Shown here one piece after another: positions 1-10,998 of a stretch of 64,000 nucleotides of DNA (within the stretch, counting starts at the first letter, position 1; the number at the start of each line of letters is the position of its first letter). Source of the DNA: Periplaneta americana (lineage: Eukaryota; Arthropoda; Insecta; Blattodea; Blattidae); assembly GCF_040183065.1 (NCBI RefSeq), contig NC_091120.1:71512708-71576707 (forward strand), read 5' to 3'. A program made the position numbers and the translations under genes. The notes under the pieces were generated by a model that worked only from the letters and a program-made list of their open reading frames with translations, was not told the DNA's origin and ran no database searches.

Positions 1-1072
1 TTCATGGTCAGCAAATAAGGACAAGGCACTCATCAAGTCGACAATTCCTGACTCGATTAGGACGTTTTAATGGCATTTGATGCCCCATGGATGCACTGGC
101 TTCATTGAACCTTTTGATGTTTATTTCTTCTGCCCATACAAAGCGTTTGTCAAGTATATCACGGATATACTACTATTATAACTACGACTGATTTCAACAT
201 CTGGCACAGAGACAACTTCATTCAATTGCAGTCCTTTGCTCTGTATCAGTTCCACCGCCCTTTTGTTTAAAAACTTTCTTCTGTACGCCTGGTATACAGC
301 TGGCTACTTGGACGACGAGCCAGAGCCTTTTCAAATGCCAAGTCAATACTGCTTCGACTCTGTAGGAGGTAATGAGTAGAGTGCTTGTATATCTTTTGCT
401 TTCGTACGGTGTGCACATTGCACTAAATGTTACTGTTTACATCATTCTGCATTCTATCATCGATGTCCATAATGTTTGCAATTCAATTATACAACAGCTG
501 TAATATGTCGTTTGCAATGTAGTGACTTCAGAAAAACTTCATTTTAACCTATAAGTGTGCACTTTGAGTCACTTCCCACAGACTATAGTGTTAAATTTAC
601 AGTCCCATAACTTCTGTCTCTATGGAGTTCAGGCGGAAAAATTTCACCTGCTGACTTACTTTTGTCTCCTCTTTCCAAAAATATACGGCATTAGCGACTT
701 TTCAATTCATCATGAAAGAAGGCTCCCTTGTAAGCCCTCGAATAATTATTCTTATGTAAAGCTGCAATAACGGTTAACAATCGCTTAACATGTACCGATG
801 TTCAATTGCTTAATTGATTTGCGACTCAAAAGATTGGCTTTGATTGTGGCAATGCCTACTCTATTTCAACTATCTATTAATTTAATTCGTTTACAAGGCA
901 GTGAATTTGATTGCCAACATTAGAACAAGATCGTCAAATCTCGACTTACTAAAGTCAAAGTCAAAGTCTCAGAAGTATTTTCTATGGATAGGACTTTTAA
1001 CAAAGTTAAACTTTGGATGAAGACTTCCCAAAATCGACTTTCGTAGTAAAGTCTCGTTTATGAATACGGCCC
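1..1072. other. Unassigned AT-rich DNA
   Basis: No gene or repeat boundary was recognised. The first 400 bases contain a broken coding-like stretch on the - strand that could be an old transposase, but no family motif is visible. A short run near 940-970 repeats AAAGTC, next to a sequence ending in ATACGGCCC that looks like the edge of another interspersed repeat. Confidence 0.3.
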
Positions 1073-1076
1073 TTAA

Positions 1077-1421
1077 GGGGACACTCAACTTAAAAATTGG
1101 AGAAAAAGTGTCATAGAAATGAAAAATTAAATTTCTACACTAATTTACATGACAGAACTAAATCAATATGCAGAATTCTTCCCCTCTTCATTGAGAAGTC
1201 ACAGTCAAATGCACAAAGCCAAAAAATAAAAAATTATAATTAAAAGTGATATTTCAATTGATTGATTAAAAATTGAAATATTTTTTATTTTGAAAAGTAT
1301 TGGATCTAGTGAGCTGAGATTTTGCATGTTACTTTCCATGTGTGCATTAAACTTTTCCTCCAAATTTGAAAAAAGATTGGTCAAATAGGAAAAAAGTTCC
1401 AAAATATAGTTGAGTGTCCCC
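1077..1421. mobile_element. TTAA-flanked MITE (piggyBac-like)
   Basis: The 345-bp unit starts GGGGACACTCAACT and ends with the reverse complement, AGTTGAGTGTCCCC. TTAA stands directly outside each end (1073-1076 and 1422-1425). A TTAA duplication is the mark of piggyBac-type insertion. The interior is AT-rich with no transposase, so it would need an enzyme in trans. Confidence 0.65.
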
Positions 1422-1425
1422 TTAA

Positions 1426-2058
1426 GACTTTGAAGGTATTCAAGTTTTTCGTATTCTGCACTGAACTTTAGATGTAAAGACATCCAAAACTTAGGAGCTA
1501 TACGCCATTCGGGATCTCGGGAAACTTACCAGCGTGTCAGAGGAAGAAGAATATGGCCTGAGAAACTTCCTTCCTTCGCTACGCTTCTATTCGCAGCAAG
1601 CCAGCTCACTCAACCCCACCATAATGTTCTTTCTATTTGCTACGACACCCACAACCATTTTGCTTCAAGAGGTAACGATTGACCTATACCTATCACCCCT
1701 CACACGTAGTTCCCTTTCCTTGCATTGCCTAATGCAGAACTGCAACGAATTCGAAATATGCTGGATATTCCTACAATCGGTATCATAATCTTTCGTCAGC
1801 GGACGCGACAATTGTAAGTAGACTCCACCACTACAAAGTCAATACTTGGTATACAACGTCTTCCCTAGGCCTATCACTTTCACAGTACAATATAAATCTA
1901 CATAGCCTTCTTATAATTATCTACCAGAATTAAAACTGTTGCTCTCTGGATTACACACATTTTTGACACCCTTTTGAGAAACTCCCAATTACACGTTTAC
2001 CTGTAAGTTCCTCTTGTAGGCCTATATTTGAACGAATTTCCTTGCGAATGTTTTCCTC
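1426..2058. other. Unassigned intergenic DNA
   Basis: No credible gene, RNA or repeat edge was seen on either strand; the open frames here are short and lack domain motifs. Confidence 0.3.
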
Positions 2059-2156
2059 TAAGCCTTGGTTTTTCTGAACCGACACATGCGAGATGCGAGG
2101 CCCGCTTCGCACAAATCCGGACTACACTAGAGATAGTGAGTGGTTTCTATAGCTAC
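2059..2156 (+). mobile_element. Truncated copy of the CCTTGGTTTTTCTG MITE
   Basis: It matches the left arm and centre of the full element at 48988-49193, starting TAAGCCTTGGTTTTTCTG and including the shared GCACAAAT-CGGACTACA block. The right arm is missing. Confidence 0.6.
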
Positions 2157-3343
2157 AAGGTATGAGGTCTTCTTTGCTTGTCCATCCTCGCCTACTTAAT
2201 CGCACGCCACCTGGATCCCGTTACAACAAATGAAATTATTTAACTTTTAGCAACTCAAGCCGATTATCAGTGTCTCGTGTTTTCATTCAGTTTGTGTGTT
2301 TCTTGCTTGATGAGTTGTTTTATGCGATTATGTACAATCAAAGCAAACATTAGAAAAGATAAAATCTAACGTATTTTCCTTCTGAAAACTGGACCGAGGT
2401 TAAGAAGAGTTTTCATATCGTGGTTTGAAAAGGGCGCGTCAGCTACTATGGCTATTTGCGCTCTTACCTAAAATTCTTCACAAAACAAAAACACAAACAT
2501 TACAATAACCAGAATGCTAAAAGGAACTAAAAAGCGTTGTTACGGTAAAAACGAAGTACACAAATGCAGTATCCACAAGGTGATTTGTAAAGAATCGTAA
2601 AAATGAGCAGTTCTTAGACTCTAGGAACTATTCAAAACGAACCAATAAAACGATGAAACTAAGACCATCTGAGATAAATTCTATAGCACATTTCAAAACA
2701 ATAAAATTTTATATAATATTCGGATGTAAAAGGTCCAAAATGTCAGTATGTTAAAAACACTACAAAACAACAAATGTTACCTCCGGATTTAAAGGTTCCG
2801 CAGCGTAAGTAAAACGGGTCAATAAAAAACTAAATCACCCTGTCAAGTCTTTTGATATCGTAGGGAAAAGATATATTTTGTCAAGTGTGTTCGAACAGAA
2901 AGCTTTCGTTCTATATTTTCAAAGAATATTTTGAATATCTCCGTAGATTCAATTGTTTTCGTTTACGACGACACGTTGTTACAGACTTACTGCATTTGAA
3001 TAAATCACATCGTTTTATGTTTCAAATAATAGATGAACTGCACAAAAGAATTCCACGCGAATCAGCATTTGTAAACTGCAGCTCACATAAAAAACAGTAA
3101 TCAGCCTTTGTTGAATATGAGATCAAAAGAAAATCCTCCGCTGTATGGAGTTTAGCTTATTGGTGAAGCATAAAGAACCCTATGCTGTGCGCATTTTCTA
3201 TTTTGAATTCATGTTTTCCTATCTTTAAAGCATATGTTAATGACTTTAGTGCATATGAATCCGCATTGTAGTCATTATATGCACTGAATTCGCTATTAAA
3301 CTCGGTTGCGAAGATCATGAAACGTCTTACACAGGGCTTTCAT
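2157..3343. other. Unassigned AT-rich DNA
   Basis: No supported feature was found. Open frames here (for example near 2885-3100) show no recognisable domain and have an ordinary AT-rich composition. Confidence 0.3.
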
Positions 3344-3508
3344 TTCAAAACTTCCCAGTCTAAATAACTGATTAATTAAAATGAATTCAATTTAAGCAAA
3401 ATATACGTCAATTTAGATATTGAAAGGGAAGTCTGAGACCATGCTTAATTGCATTTTAGATTTCACCCGCCACCCCCCCCCCTCAGCCACCCTCATTTTG
3501 AAATTTCA

Positions 3509-3769
3509 GTCCACACCTGTGGAGTAACGGTTAGCGCGTCTAGCCGCGAAACCAGGTGGCCCGGGTTCGATTCCCGGTCGGGGCAAGTTACCTGGTTGAG
3601 GTTTTTTCCAGGATTTTCCCTCAACCCAATATGAGCAAATGCTGGATAACTTTCGGTGTTGGACCCCGGACTCATTTCACCGGCATTATCACCTTCATCC
3701 CATTCAGGCGCTAAATAACCTAAGCTGTTGATAAAGCTTCGTAAAATAACCTACTAAAATAAAAAAAAA
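3509..3769 (+). mobile_element. tRNA-derived SINE, family 1, with 12-bp target duplication
   Basis: The head carries pol III promoter boxes: an A-box-like TAACGGTTAGCGCGTC and the B box GGTTCGATTCC. The body (GTTACCTGGTTGAGG, then CTCAACCCAATA-GAGCA) and the A-rich end (CCTACTAAAATAAAAA) recur at 7183, 9440, 30418 and 44523. Perfect TTTGAAATTTCA copies flank it (3497-3508 and 3770-3781). It sits in the left arm of the foldback element, so it is the younger of the two. Confidence 0.9.
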
Positions 3770-4140
3770 TTTGAAATTTCAAATGGCACTCCTACATTTT
3801 TAAACTTAAATATGAAAGAGAATTCAATTGTTTATACATCTCATTCATTTGTTTTTGCACCTTTTGTTTTCCATCGTCGCCTGGCAATCTGTATTTTTGT
3901 TATTAGCCTATCAGTTATTGTAGGATGAAAACACAGCTTATTTTGTGTAATTTCCTAAATTTAATCAATAAGGATGATTTATGTTCTCTCTTGAAGAGTA
4001 TACACCATTTTAAAATAATTTAATACAGAAACACAACTAGTAAATGATATGCTCAATAAGTTTTTAAAGCTTTCTCTCCAGCTCTAATCAATAATAACAA
4101 CAATCCTGGTTTCCAAGCGACGATAGAAAACAAAAGATAC

Positions 4141-4812
4141 GAAAACGAAATAATGAATTACCTGAACATAATAGCTAAAGAATTTAACTTAAATATTAAA
4201 AAAAAAAAGACAAAAGTTATGGGATTCAAAGAAAAAACACCAATAAGATTAAAAATAATGCTTAATGATGAACCAGTAGAACAAGTGAACCATTTTGAAT
4301 ATTTAGGCTGCACATTATCATATGACAATATAAATGATTTTGACAAAAAAAATATTAAAATTTCAAAAACTAGTAGGAACAATTAAAAGAACCTTCGTTA
4401 AGAAGGTAAGGACAGATACAGTTCTGAAGTTTTACAAAACAATGGTCATACCAACATTGATATATGGCTCAAAGATTTTGAACCTAACTAAACAGCAAGA
4501 AAGAAGAATGGAGGCAGCAGAAATGAAATTGTTGAGACCATTGGCAGATCATAAACAAAACAAATACATTAGACAGGAATTAGGCATTTCAAATATAATT
4601 GATGTAACTCATACCTATATAAATAGATGGCACGAACATGTAGAGAGAATGTCATCAGACAGAGTTCCAAGAAACTGCACAACTATAAACCCATGGGACG
4701 ACGGGATGTAGGAAGACCGAGACGACGATGGAGTGACCAGTTTTAGACTTCTATTAACTATTGGGACGGAACAGGCCGGACGGCCTAACCCGTGATGTTT
4801 ATGATGATGATG
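4141..4812 (+). mobile_element. 3' end of a non-LTR retrotransposon (LINE family B), frameshifted
   Basis: Translation gives the downstream part of a reverse transcriptase ORF: HFEYLGCTLSYD, then after a shift near the A8 run at 4344-4351, MVIPTLIYGSKILNLTKQQE and RWHEHVERMSSDRVPRN. The same modules occur in the longer copy at 40400-41620. It ends in a short ATG-repeat tail, normal for target-primed insertions of this kind. The catalytic YADD part is absent (5' truncation). It sits in the right arm of the foldback element. Confidence 0.8.
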
Positions 4813-5319
4813 AACAATTGAATGCTCTTTCATATTTCAGTATAAAATATAGGGGTGCCATTTAAAATTTCAAAATGTGGGTAGCTGAGGGGTGGGGGTG
4901 AAATATAAAATGCAATTAAGCCTGGTTTCAGACTTCCCCCCTCAATATCTAAATTGAGGTATTTTTTGTTTAAATTGAACTCAATTTAAATAATTAGTTA
5001 TTTAGACTGGGAAGTTTTGAAGTATACTTACAGCATGGTGAAAAATGTAAATATCTCACATCAAATTAAATCAAAATTGACCCTAAAATCATTGTAATTT
5101 CTTTGTAAAATTACTTTTTGTCTTGTTTCAGGTATGTGGGAGCTCGGCGAGTTGTTAAAGAAAGAAAGAAGTCGTAGTAAAATGGAGAATTTTCACCTTA
5201 TTTTAAAAATCGTTACACAAATTTAAATTAAATTAACTTTTACAGTTTACTTACACTTACATAGTGTTGGAAGAAAACTATCTACTTAGCCTTTTGTTCA
5301 CTGGGAAAATATATTAAAA

Positions 5320-5354
5320 TATAAACGGTGCAAAGTATAGTGTGTCAATTCAGC
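5320..5354 (+). promoter_or_regulatory. Possible core promoter of the ciliary opsin gene
   Basis: A TATAAA box (5320-5325) is followed 32 bp later by TTCAGC (A at 5352), which resembles an arthropod initiator. This would give a 5' leader of only about 17 bases before the ATG. AT-rich stretches with repeated ATTA cores, of the kind homeodomain proteins bind, lie just upstream around 5221-5236. The spacing is right for a TATA/Inr pair, but AT-rich DNA makes chance matches common and an upstream noncoding exon cannot be excluded. Confidence 0.35.
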
Positions 5355-5368
5355 ACTGAAGAACCAAG

Positions 5369-5503
5369 ATGAACGGAGAGCCTGCGGAACTTCTGATGCC
5401 AGCCGCTGGCTACATGGCTGCTGCTATCGTCCTTTTCACTATCGGATTCTTCGGCTTCTTCTGCAACCTGTTGGTCATCATACTTATGATCAGGGAGAAG
5501 CAG
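5369..5503 (+). CDS. Ciliary opsin (pteropsin/c-opsin type), exon 1: N-terminus and TM1
   Basis: This exon encodes 45 residues from ATG to a phase-0 donor (CAG|GTAAGC). The start has A at position -3. The extracellular N-terminus is very short (about 14 residues) and has no NxS/T glycosylation site. TM1 follows (about residues 14-42) and carries the class A GPCR asparagine in GFFGFFCNLLVIILM, then the loop IREKQ. Joined to the later exons it reads as a light-sensing, retinal-binding GPCR of the ciliary type known from insects as pteropsin. The family is thought to act in extraretinal brain photoreception; that role is general knowledge, not seen here. Foldback transposons lie on both sides (3344-5021 and 5696-6632). 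Confidence 0.85.
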
Positions 5504-5695
5504 GTAAGCCATAGCTTTACATCTAGCCCTCTTCATATTCAGTTCAGTTTTTCCTTGTGTTGAAATTTCCTTCATTGTTCCATTGATTGCATTTTTTTCG
5601 TAACAATCTGATAAGTCAGATGTCCAACACGGCCAAAGACTCAACACGGATTCTCGTGGACTGAGTTCCAACAAATGACAACACTACAGAGTTGT

Positions 5696-6632
5696 TTCCG
5701 ATCTCTGATAACGAATTTGAATGACATCATGTGCGTCAGGAATCACACCGACAGCTGAATTGCGGCGAGAAGTGACAGACCAGTAGTGAGTGATTTCATA
5801 GTCAGAGTGCACGGTGTATCACATAGCAATGCTCAAGAAAATCGAGCCTCTTTGGAAGTGGTACATAACAACCCTTTCCGATGCCAAGTACAGTTACACC
5901 GGGGACAGAACATCTAGAAGCTTGGAGACCGTTACTTTTATGCGGTCCGACCACCCCTTCCTACAGCACTAGCAGGTACGGTATCATTCATCTGCAAAAC
6001 ATTTTCTGAACGGAAGTTATTGTATTGTAAGAGCGCAGCCGGATCAGTAAAGTAGGTGGCCAACGTTTTCAGTTTGTATTGCAACGAACAATTCTGCTGT
6101 GTGTGGGCTCTTCTGTAGTGACGTCACTGAAGCCTCTAGTTGTTCTGTCCCCGGTGTACGTGAAAATCATAGGAGCCTGCAAAAAACGTGGTTTCATTAT
6201 TTCCAAGAAAGATATCTTGTGCGTACCTAATAAGACTGGCAAAGCTCGGATGGGATTAATTCCGTAATGGAAAAAGCAAGCAAATCCACCCCCCGTCACA
6301 AGTCGCCGCACCCCACGAGATGATACAAATTAATTCCATTCGAGCTTACCAATCTTATTAAGTACACAGAAGATGCCTTTCTTGGAAATAACGAAACCTC
6401 GTTTATTGCAGGCTTCTTTTATTTTCACTTAACTGTACTTGACATTGAAAAGGGTCGTAATGTACCCCTCCCAAAAAAGGCTCGATTTTCTTGGAAATTT
6501 CTGTTGTGTGTCGCCGTGCACTCTGTCTATGAGATCACTCACTACTGGTCTGTCACCTCGCACCACAGTTCAGCTGTCGTGTGACTCCTGATGCACATGA
6601 TGTCATTCAAATTCGTTACCAGAGATCGGGAA
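5696..6632. mobile_element. Second foldback element, in opsin intron 1
   Basis: The ends CCGATCTCTGATAACG and the complement of CGTTACCAGAGATCGG pair, and arms of about 370 bp can be traced (GAATGACATCATGTG, GCTCGATTTTCTTG-type and GATTTCATTATTTCC-AAG blocks). The loop is short, near 6267-6320. A smaller TA-flanked element interrupts the left arm. There is no coding capacity. It starts 192 bp after the exon 1 donor. Confidence 0.7.
5897..6156. mobile_element. TA-flanked MITE (CACCGGGGACAGAAC ends)
   Basis: This 260-bp unit begins CACCGGGGACAGAAC and ends GTTCTGTCCCCGGTG, with TA outside each end. Removing it together with one TA restores the left arm of the surrounding foldback element so that it matches the right arm (CAGTTA|CGTGAAAAT). 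The insertion and its order are therefore well defined. The TA duplication suggests a Tc1/mariner-superfamily enzyme. Confidence 0.75.
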
Positions 6633-7004
6633 GGATCCTGTATAACCCCAACCATCTCAAACGTCAATATTATATTTTTAAAACTGCAGCGTAAGAGCAT
6701 GTCTGCATAAATATTCCGCAGTTGTGCACCTGTACAGCATCTTGAAAACCACGTCTACAATGTCACTATGCTAATAACACAGCCAATACTCAAGTGCAGT
6801 CATGTTAGTATATTTCATGTGCACTCAATTTTGTTCTTTATTTTGGAAAATAAGTTACATTTTTCTTTTGTTTTTACGTTCGTGACAATGACAAAACCAT
6901 AATTACGAGAAGGAAACATGGAGATACTGACAATTATGGTACAAGTTTCGTGTGCAATTAAATATATTTATGAAGAAACTATTGATCATAAAGATGAAGA
7001 CAAT
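6633..7004. other. Unassigned opsin intron sequence
   Basis: Nothing recognisable on either strand; AT-rich. Confidence 0.3.
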
Positions 7005-7182
7005 AATTGAGGTGCTGGGTGCAATAACAGCTTAACTCTACTTAAGCCGTTATTCCGGCGATGGCATTTTAATAATCTTCCATGTCTTCTCTATCGACTG
7101 TAAAAGTTGTATTTCATTCCATTGACTCCAAATGGCAGGGGAGTCCATTATGTGAAGTACTGTGCTAAGATGAAAAGTTGTT

Positions 7183-7413
7183 CTGGCTGCGAAACCAGGT
7201 GGCCCGGGTTCGAATCCCGGTCGGGACAAGTTACCTGGTTGAGATTTTTTCCGGGGTTTTCCCTCAACCCAATACGAGCATATGCTGGGTAACTTTCGGT
7301 GCTGGACCACGGACTCATTTCACTGGCATTATCACCGTCATTTCATTCAGACGCTAAATAACCTAGATGTTGATACAGCGTCGTAAAATAGCCCAATAAA
7401 AGAAAGATAAAAA
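7183..7413 (+). mobile_element. SINE family 1, 5'-truncated copy
   Basis: The B box and body match the copy at 3509 closely (GGTTCGAATCCCGGTCGGGA, GTTACCTGGTTGAG), ending CCCAATAAAAGAAAG. The first part of the tRNA-like head is missing or unrecognisable. Confidence 0.85.
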
Positions 7414-8011
7414 TTTGAAAATTCGCAATACAAACATATGTTACACTCATGTTTTATACACCAGGGTCTTTGGCAGTATCATATACTTACAATACTGTTT
7501 TATAGCCATTCAGTCTTTCTGTAGGACATAATATACTAGCAGAGAAAAAACTTAACATAAAAAAATCCCTGTCGTCCTTGCTTTTAATTATCAAAGAAAG
7601 ATTATATTATTTCATTATTGAAATTCTTAAAACCAGAACATTCATGTTCTCTTCAAAATATTTTGGGTTGTGAACGAGTGCTAGATGAAAATCATCCTGA
7701 GAGTGAAATCAGTGATCATGAATATGAATATTTGACACTATAGTAGAAGAGTTTTCATCTGTAGCAGAGTTTCAGAATTGAACTTCTTAATACAATTCTG
7801 TTTTTCTTATTAGAAATTTAAAACATACGTTATTTTGTTCTTACAGTATATTTCCATAAAAATATGAGAGCTTATCGGCTAAAATTTTTATTGTGTATTA
7901 ATTTGATAAGCTGAAGTATTAATGTATGCACTATTATTTCTTATTGTTCGTTCAATAAAGTTCATGCATGTTAGTGAAATAACATTTTTATATTGATTTT
8001 AATGCCTAGGT

Positions 8012-8455
8012 TTACCGGTTGTACTGTATGTTTGTGAAACTTGGTCTCTCACTTTGAGAGAGGAACAGAGGTTAAGGCTGTTTGAGAATAAGGTGCTTAG
8101 GAAAATATTTGGGGCTAAGAGACATGAAGTTACAGGAGACTGGAGAAAGTTACATAATGCAGAACTGCATACATTTTATTCTTCACCTTACTTCATTAGG
8201 TACATTAAATCCAGACGTTTCAGATGAGCAGGGCATATAGCACGTATGGGAGAATTCATAAATGAGTATAGAGTGTTAGTTGGGAGGCCAGAGGGAAAAA
8301 TACCTTTGGGGAGGTCGAGCGTAGATAGGAGGATAATATTAAAATGAATTTGAGGGAAGTGAGATATGACTGAAGAGACTGGATTAATCTTGCATAGGGT
8401 AGGGACCAATTGCGGGTTTAGGTGAGAGGTTCCTTAAAAGCCACAAGTAAGTAAG
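8012..8455 (+). mobile_element. LINE family A, 3' end, with 14-bp target duplication
   Basis: It encodes the remnant of the reverse transcriptase C-terminus (VVLYVCETWSLTLREEQ, then KLHNAELHTFYSSP) and ends GGTTCCTTAAAAGCCAC followed by a TAAG repeat tail. TTTAATGCCTAGGT occurs on both sides (7998-8011 and 8456-8469). The frame has several stops. The longer copy is at 61096-62250. Confidence 0.85.
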
Positions 8456-9235
8456 TTTAATGCCTAGGTACTCTAATTTAAGAGGTCTCAGTCTTTCTAT
8501 GCAATAACCACTTACGTTTTCCACACTTTATTTACAAATATTTAAAAATGGGTTGTGTTTAAATTATAACTGATATTGCATTTGAATAATTTATACAGCC
8601 TAAAATATTGTACAGAACAAATGATGCGAGTATATGTACTATTAACATTTCTACATTGTTATAAAACTTTGACATTGTTTTTATCAAAACATGGGTTTTC
8701 AACTTAAGCTGTTATTACACCCAGCGCCTCAATTTATAAAAACAAAGTATTATTTTAACAGCAAAAATAAAAATGCACTCGAGTTAATTAATTATATTAT
8801 CTGGCGAAATTAGACAGTATAAAATCGCTGATTGAATTGGGACAGGATGGTGAAAACAAAGAATCTTAATTTAAACTTGAATTTAGAACGCCATCAGTCC
8901 ATCAGGAATGCCTCCTCATTTGTTAAAATTAAAACTAGTACAGTAGAGATCGATTATCCGAAACAATTGGGGACGGAGGGTGTTCAGATAACTGATTTTT
9001 CGGATAACCAATCATTTACGAAAACAATTTGTACCTGTGTCATAGGAGAAGTATGAAACAAAGAAACACTGATATTAAACACAAAACTGTACATATGGTA
9101 TATATTTTGTATCACACAAATAACACAGAGAACTGACTAGCCTAGTTTGAAAAGTTCAAAATGGCCATTAAAGTAGGCCTAAAATTTAGGAAAAGAAGTC
9201 CACATTTCTTTTTTTTTTTTTATTTTTTATTTTTT

Positions 9236-9243
9236 TTTTATTT

Positions 9244-9314
<71 letters not shown>

Positions 9315-9317
9315 TTT
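9236..9317. repeat. TTTA tetranucleotide microsatellite
   Basis: About 20 TTTA units in a nearly perfect run, preceded by an impure T-rich stretch. Confidence 0.95.
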
Positions 9318-9439
9318 TTTGCTTCAGAGCAGATATTAGTTTTTTTCCCGCTAAATGTCGCAAACAGCGCTAGCGAAACTTCTACATGACGCGAGCGCAA
9401 ATTTGAATTTGCCGATTGGAACGCTTTCGGTGAACCGAT

Positions 9440-9698
9440 TTTTTTTATTTTATTGGGTTATTTTACGACGCTGTATCAACATCTAGGTTATTTAGCGTCT
9501 GAATGAAATGAAGGTGACAATGCTGGTGAAATGAGTCCGGGGTCCAGCACCGAAAGTTACCCATCATTTGCTCGTATTGGGTTGAGGGAAAACCCCGGAA
9601 AAAACCTCAACCAGGTAACTTGCCCCGACCGGGATTCGAACCCGGGCCACCTGGTTTCGTGGTCAGACGCTCTGACCGTTACTCCACAGGTGTGGACC
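9440..9698 (-). mobile_element. SINE family 1, full copy
   Basis: The orientation is reversed: T-rich tail first, tRNA-like head (ending CCACAGGTGTGGAC on the + strand) last. Flanking CGGTGAACCGAT and CGGTTAACCGAT form a 12-bp target duplication with one mismatch. It is nested in the pogo-type MITE. Confidence 0.9.
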
Positions 9699-9962
9699 GG
9701 TTAACCGATGTTTCGGTTGAACGGTATTCGGATAATCAACGCTCTACTGTACTATTATATTAATTCGAAATGTAAATTTGAACATTGGATTATGTAATGG
9801 CAGAAGACTAATTACAACTGCTCTTCATGATAATTATATTGATGGAAAATTTTCAAGTGAAAGTTACAGAGGTAAAATCAAAGTGAGAATTAACGGAGGG
9901 GAAGCATATTTAAAAAAAAATTGGGAGGTTCTATGAATCGTTAGTGTTTTGAATTAATATTT

Positions 9963-9968
9963 TTTATT
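9963..9968 (-). terminator. Poly(A) signal of the gustatory receptor gene
   Basis: An AATAAA hexamer on the - strand lies about 63 bases past the receptor stop codon, a normal 3' UTR distance. It supports the gene ending here, though AATAAA is frequent by chance in AT-rich DNA. Confidence 0.5.
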
Positions 9969-10030
9969 GTTACAATAAATTGTTCATAATTTGAAAATAG
10001 AAATGTGGACCGCGCTGTTGAGATATATAG

Positions 10031-10774
10031 TCAGTTGAACTGAAACAGAATAACTACGTAGGTAGTGATGGCCCCCACGAGACTATGCAGAGTGGCCAAG
10101 TTCAGTGGAAAGACTCCTCTAGCGCTGAATTCCAGACCACAGTTCGCCACTTGCGCGGAGAAACGTCTCAGCTCTACATGCTCAACCCCTTGTAGAAGAA
10201 GCAATCGCTGCACCAATGCCAGGGTGTCCTCACCACGAGAGGATGCCAGATGACAGCACAGCATGACGGCGCCTGTTCGCAATCCGTGGAAAGCGAGCCA
10301 GCAGGCCAAGCAGAGAACCTGGGCCATACATGGAACGCAGTCCTTCAACGCCAGGGACAGGACTTTCATCAAGCGATAGCCTGTTGTAACGGCTGAGACG
10401 AAGACGAACATGGCCTCCATGAGTAGCGGCAGCCCGTACAAGGCGTTGACGAGTCTGGCCACTGCGTGCACTCGCATGTGAGTGGAACGAAGAGAGTGGA
10501 TATCGAGATCCACTGGAGCCATCCGCGGTGTTGGGTTTACTGCTGACAGCCCATGGATTGTGACTTTTGACGATCCTCTTAGGAAGCCATTCAGCATCTT
10601 CATCCAGCGGCCCACCAACCTCACGAAAGTCACAAATTGGATGACAGTGACAAGATTAACCAGATGTGCCAGGGACTCGTAGAAGATGAACACGTTTCTC
10701 TCAGTCAGAGAAACTTCCGTGTTAAAGTACAGCAAGACACCCAAACTGCTGCTCGCCAGTGAGAGCACCCCCAC
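10031..10774 (-). CDS. Insect gustatory receptor, exon 2 (TM3-TM7, TYxxxxxQF signature)
   Basis: The exon follows a TTTCTCAG acceptor in phase 0 and adds 247 codons, for a total of 369, normal for the family (about 350-450). It has five further hydrophobic segments and ends FPLNLATLHSLVGAITTYVV-ILFQFN. The TY(x5)QF signature in TM7 is diagnostic for insect Grs. The intron before it is about 1.7 kb and holds a pogo-like element and a MITE. All of TM3-TM7 is in one exon, without the phase-0 intron near TM7 that many insect Gr genes keep. No internal stop or frameshift was seen, so it is probably functional. The ligand class cannot be told from sequence alone. Confidence 0.87.
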   Translation of the reverse strand: MGVLSLASSSLGVLLYFNTEVSLTERNVFIFYESLAHLVNLVTVIQFVTFVRLVGRWMKMLNGFLRGSSKVTIHGLSAVNPTPRMAPVDLDIHSLRSTHMRVHAVARLVNALYGLPLLMEAMFVFVSAVTTGYRLMKVLSLALKDCVPCMAQVLCLACWLAFHGLRTGAVMLCCHLASSRGEDTLALVQRLLLLQGVEHVELRRFSAQVANCGLEFSARGVFPLNLATLHSLVGAITTYVVILFQFN

Positions 10775-10998
10775 CTGAGAAAGATCATAGACGGAATAAG
10801 CGTCCTCTAAGGTTCCACCAGTTATCTATTTTCGTACCAACTAAAAGTGGCCCACTTTGCTTATCATCAGACTTTCCTCTTTATATGCCCTAGTAGATTA
10901 CGTTATATATTAGGACCCCTCTTTTCAATATATTCTTTGAACGGATGAACGCAGAGTGAGACAACTGACCAAGAGACTTAGAGATCATAATATAAGTA

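Larger units (their letters stand above)
3344..5021. mobile_element. Foldback element with long imperfect inverted arms, hosting a SINE and a LINE end
   Basis: The left arm begins TTCAAAACTTCCCAGTC and the right arm ends with its reverse complement. The arms can be followed inward through matching blocks: the poly-C/poly-G tract, ATGGCACCCC-type sequence, a CAATTGTT block, and TTTTGTTTTCCATCGTCGC (3865 region) against its complement near 4110-4140. Two later insertions interrupt the arms: a SINE in the left (3509-3769) and a LINE 3' end in the right (about 4141-4812). Without them the arms are roughly 280 bp around a loop of about 220 bp. No transposase is encoded. The element ends about 350 bp before the opsin start codon. 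Confidence 0.7.
7005..8734. mobile_element. Candidate TIR element, now mostly nested insertions
   Basis: The 30-bp ends are near-perfect inverted copies (AATTGAGG-GCTGGGTG-AATAACAGC; about 28 of 30 match). Between them lie a SINE, a LINE 3' end with its own target duplication, and AT-rich filler without coding sense. The pairing of ends is clear; that they belong to one original element is inferred. Confidence 0.5.
8941..9749. mobile_element. pogo/Tigger-type MITE containing a TTTA array and a SINE
   Basis: The left end CAGTAGAGATCGATTATCCG and the right end TTCGGATAATCAACGCTCTA-CTG are inverted copies, with TA directly outside (8939-8940, 9750-9751). This terminal sequence is of the pogo/Tigger kind. 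A SINE and a long TTTA microsatellite enlarged it. No transposase is present. Confidence 0.7.

Noticed and set aside
10065-10682. Open frames on the + strand opposite the gustatory receptor
   Set aside because: They are shadows of the receptor exon on the other strand, without domain features.
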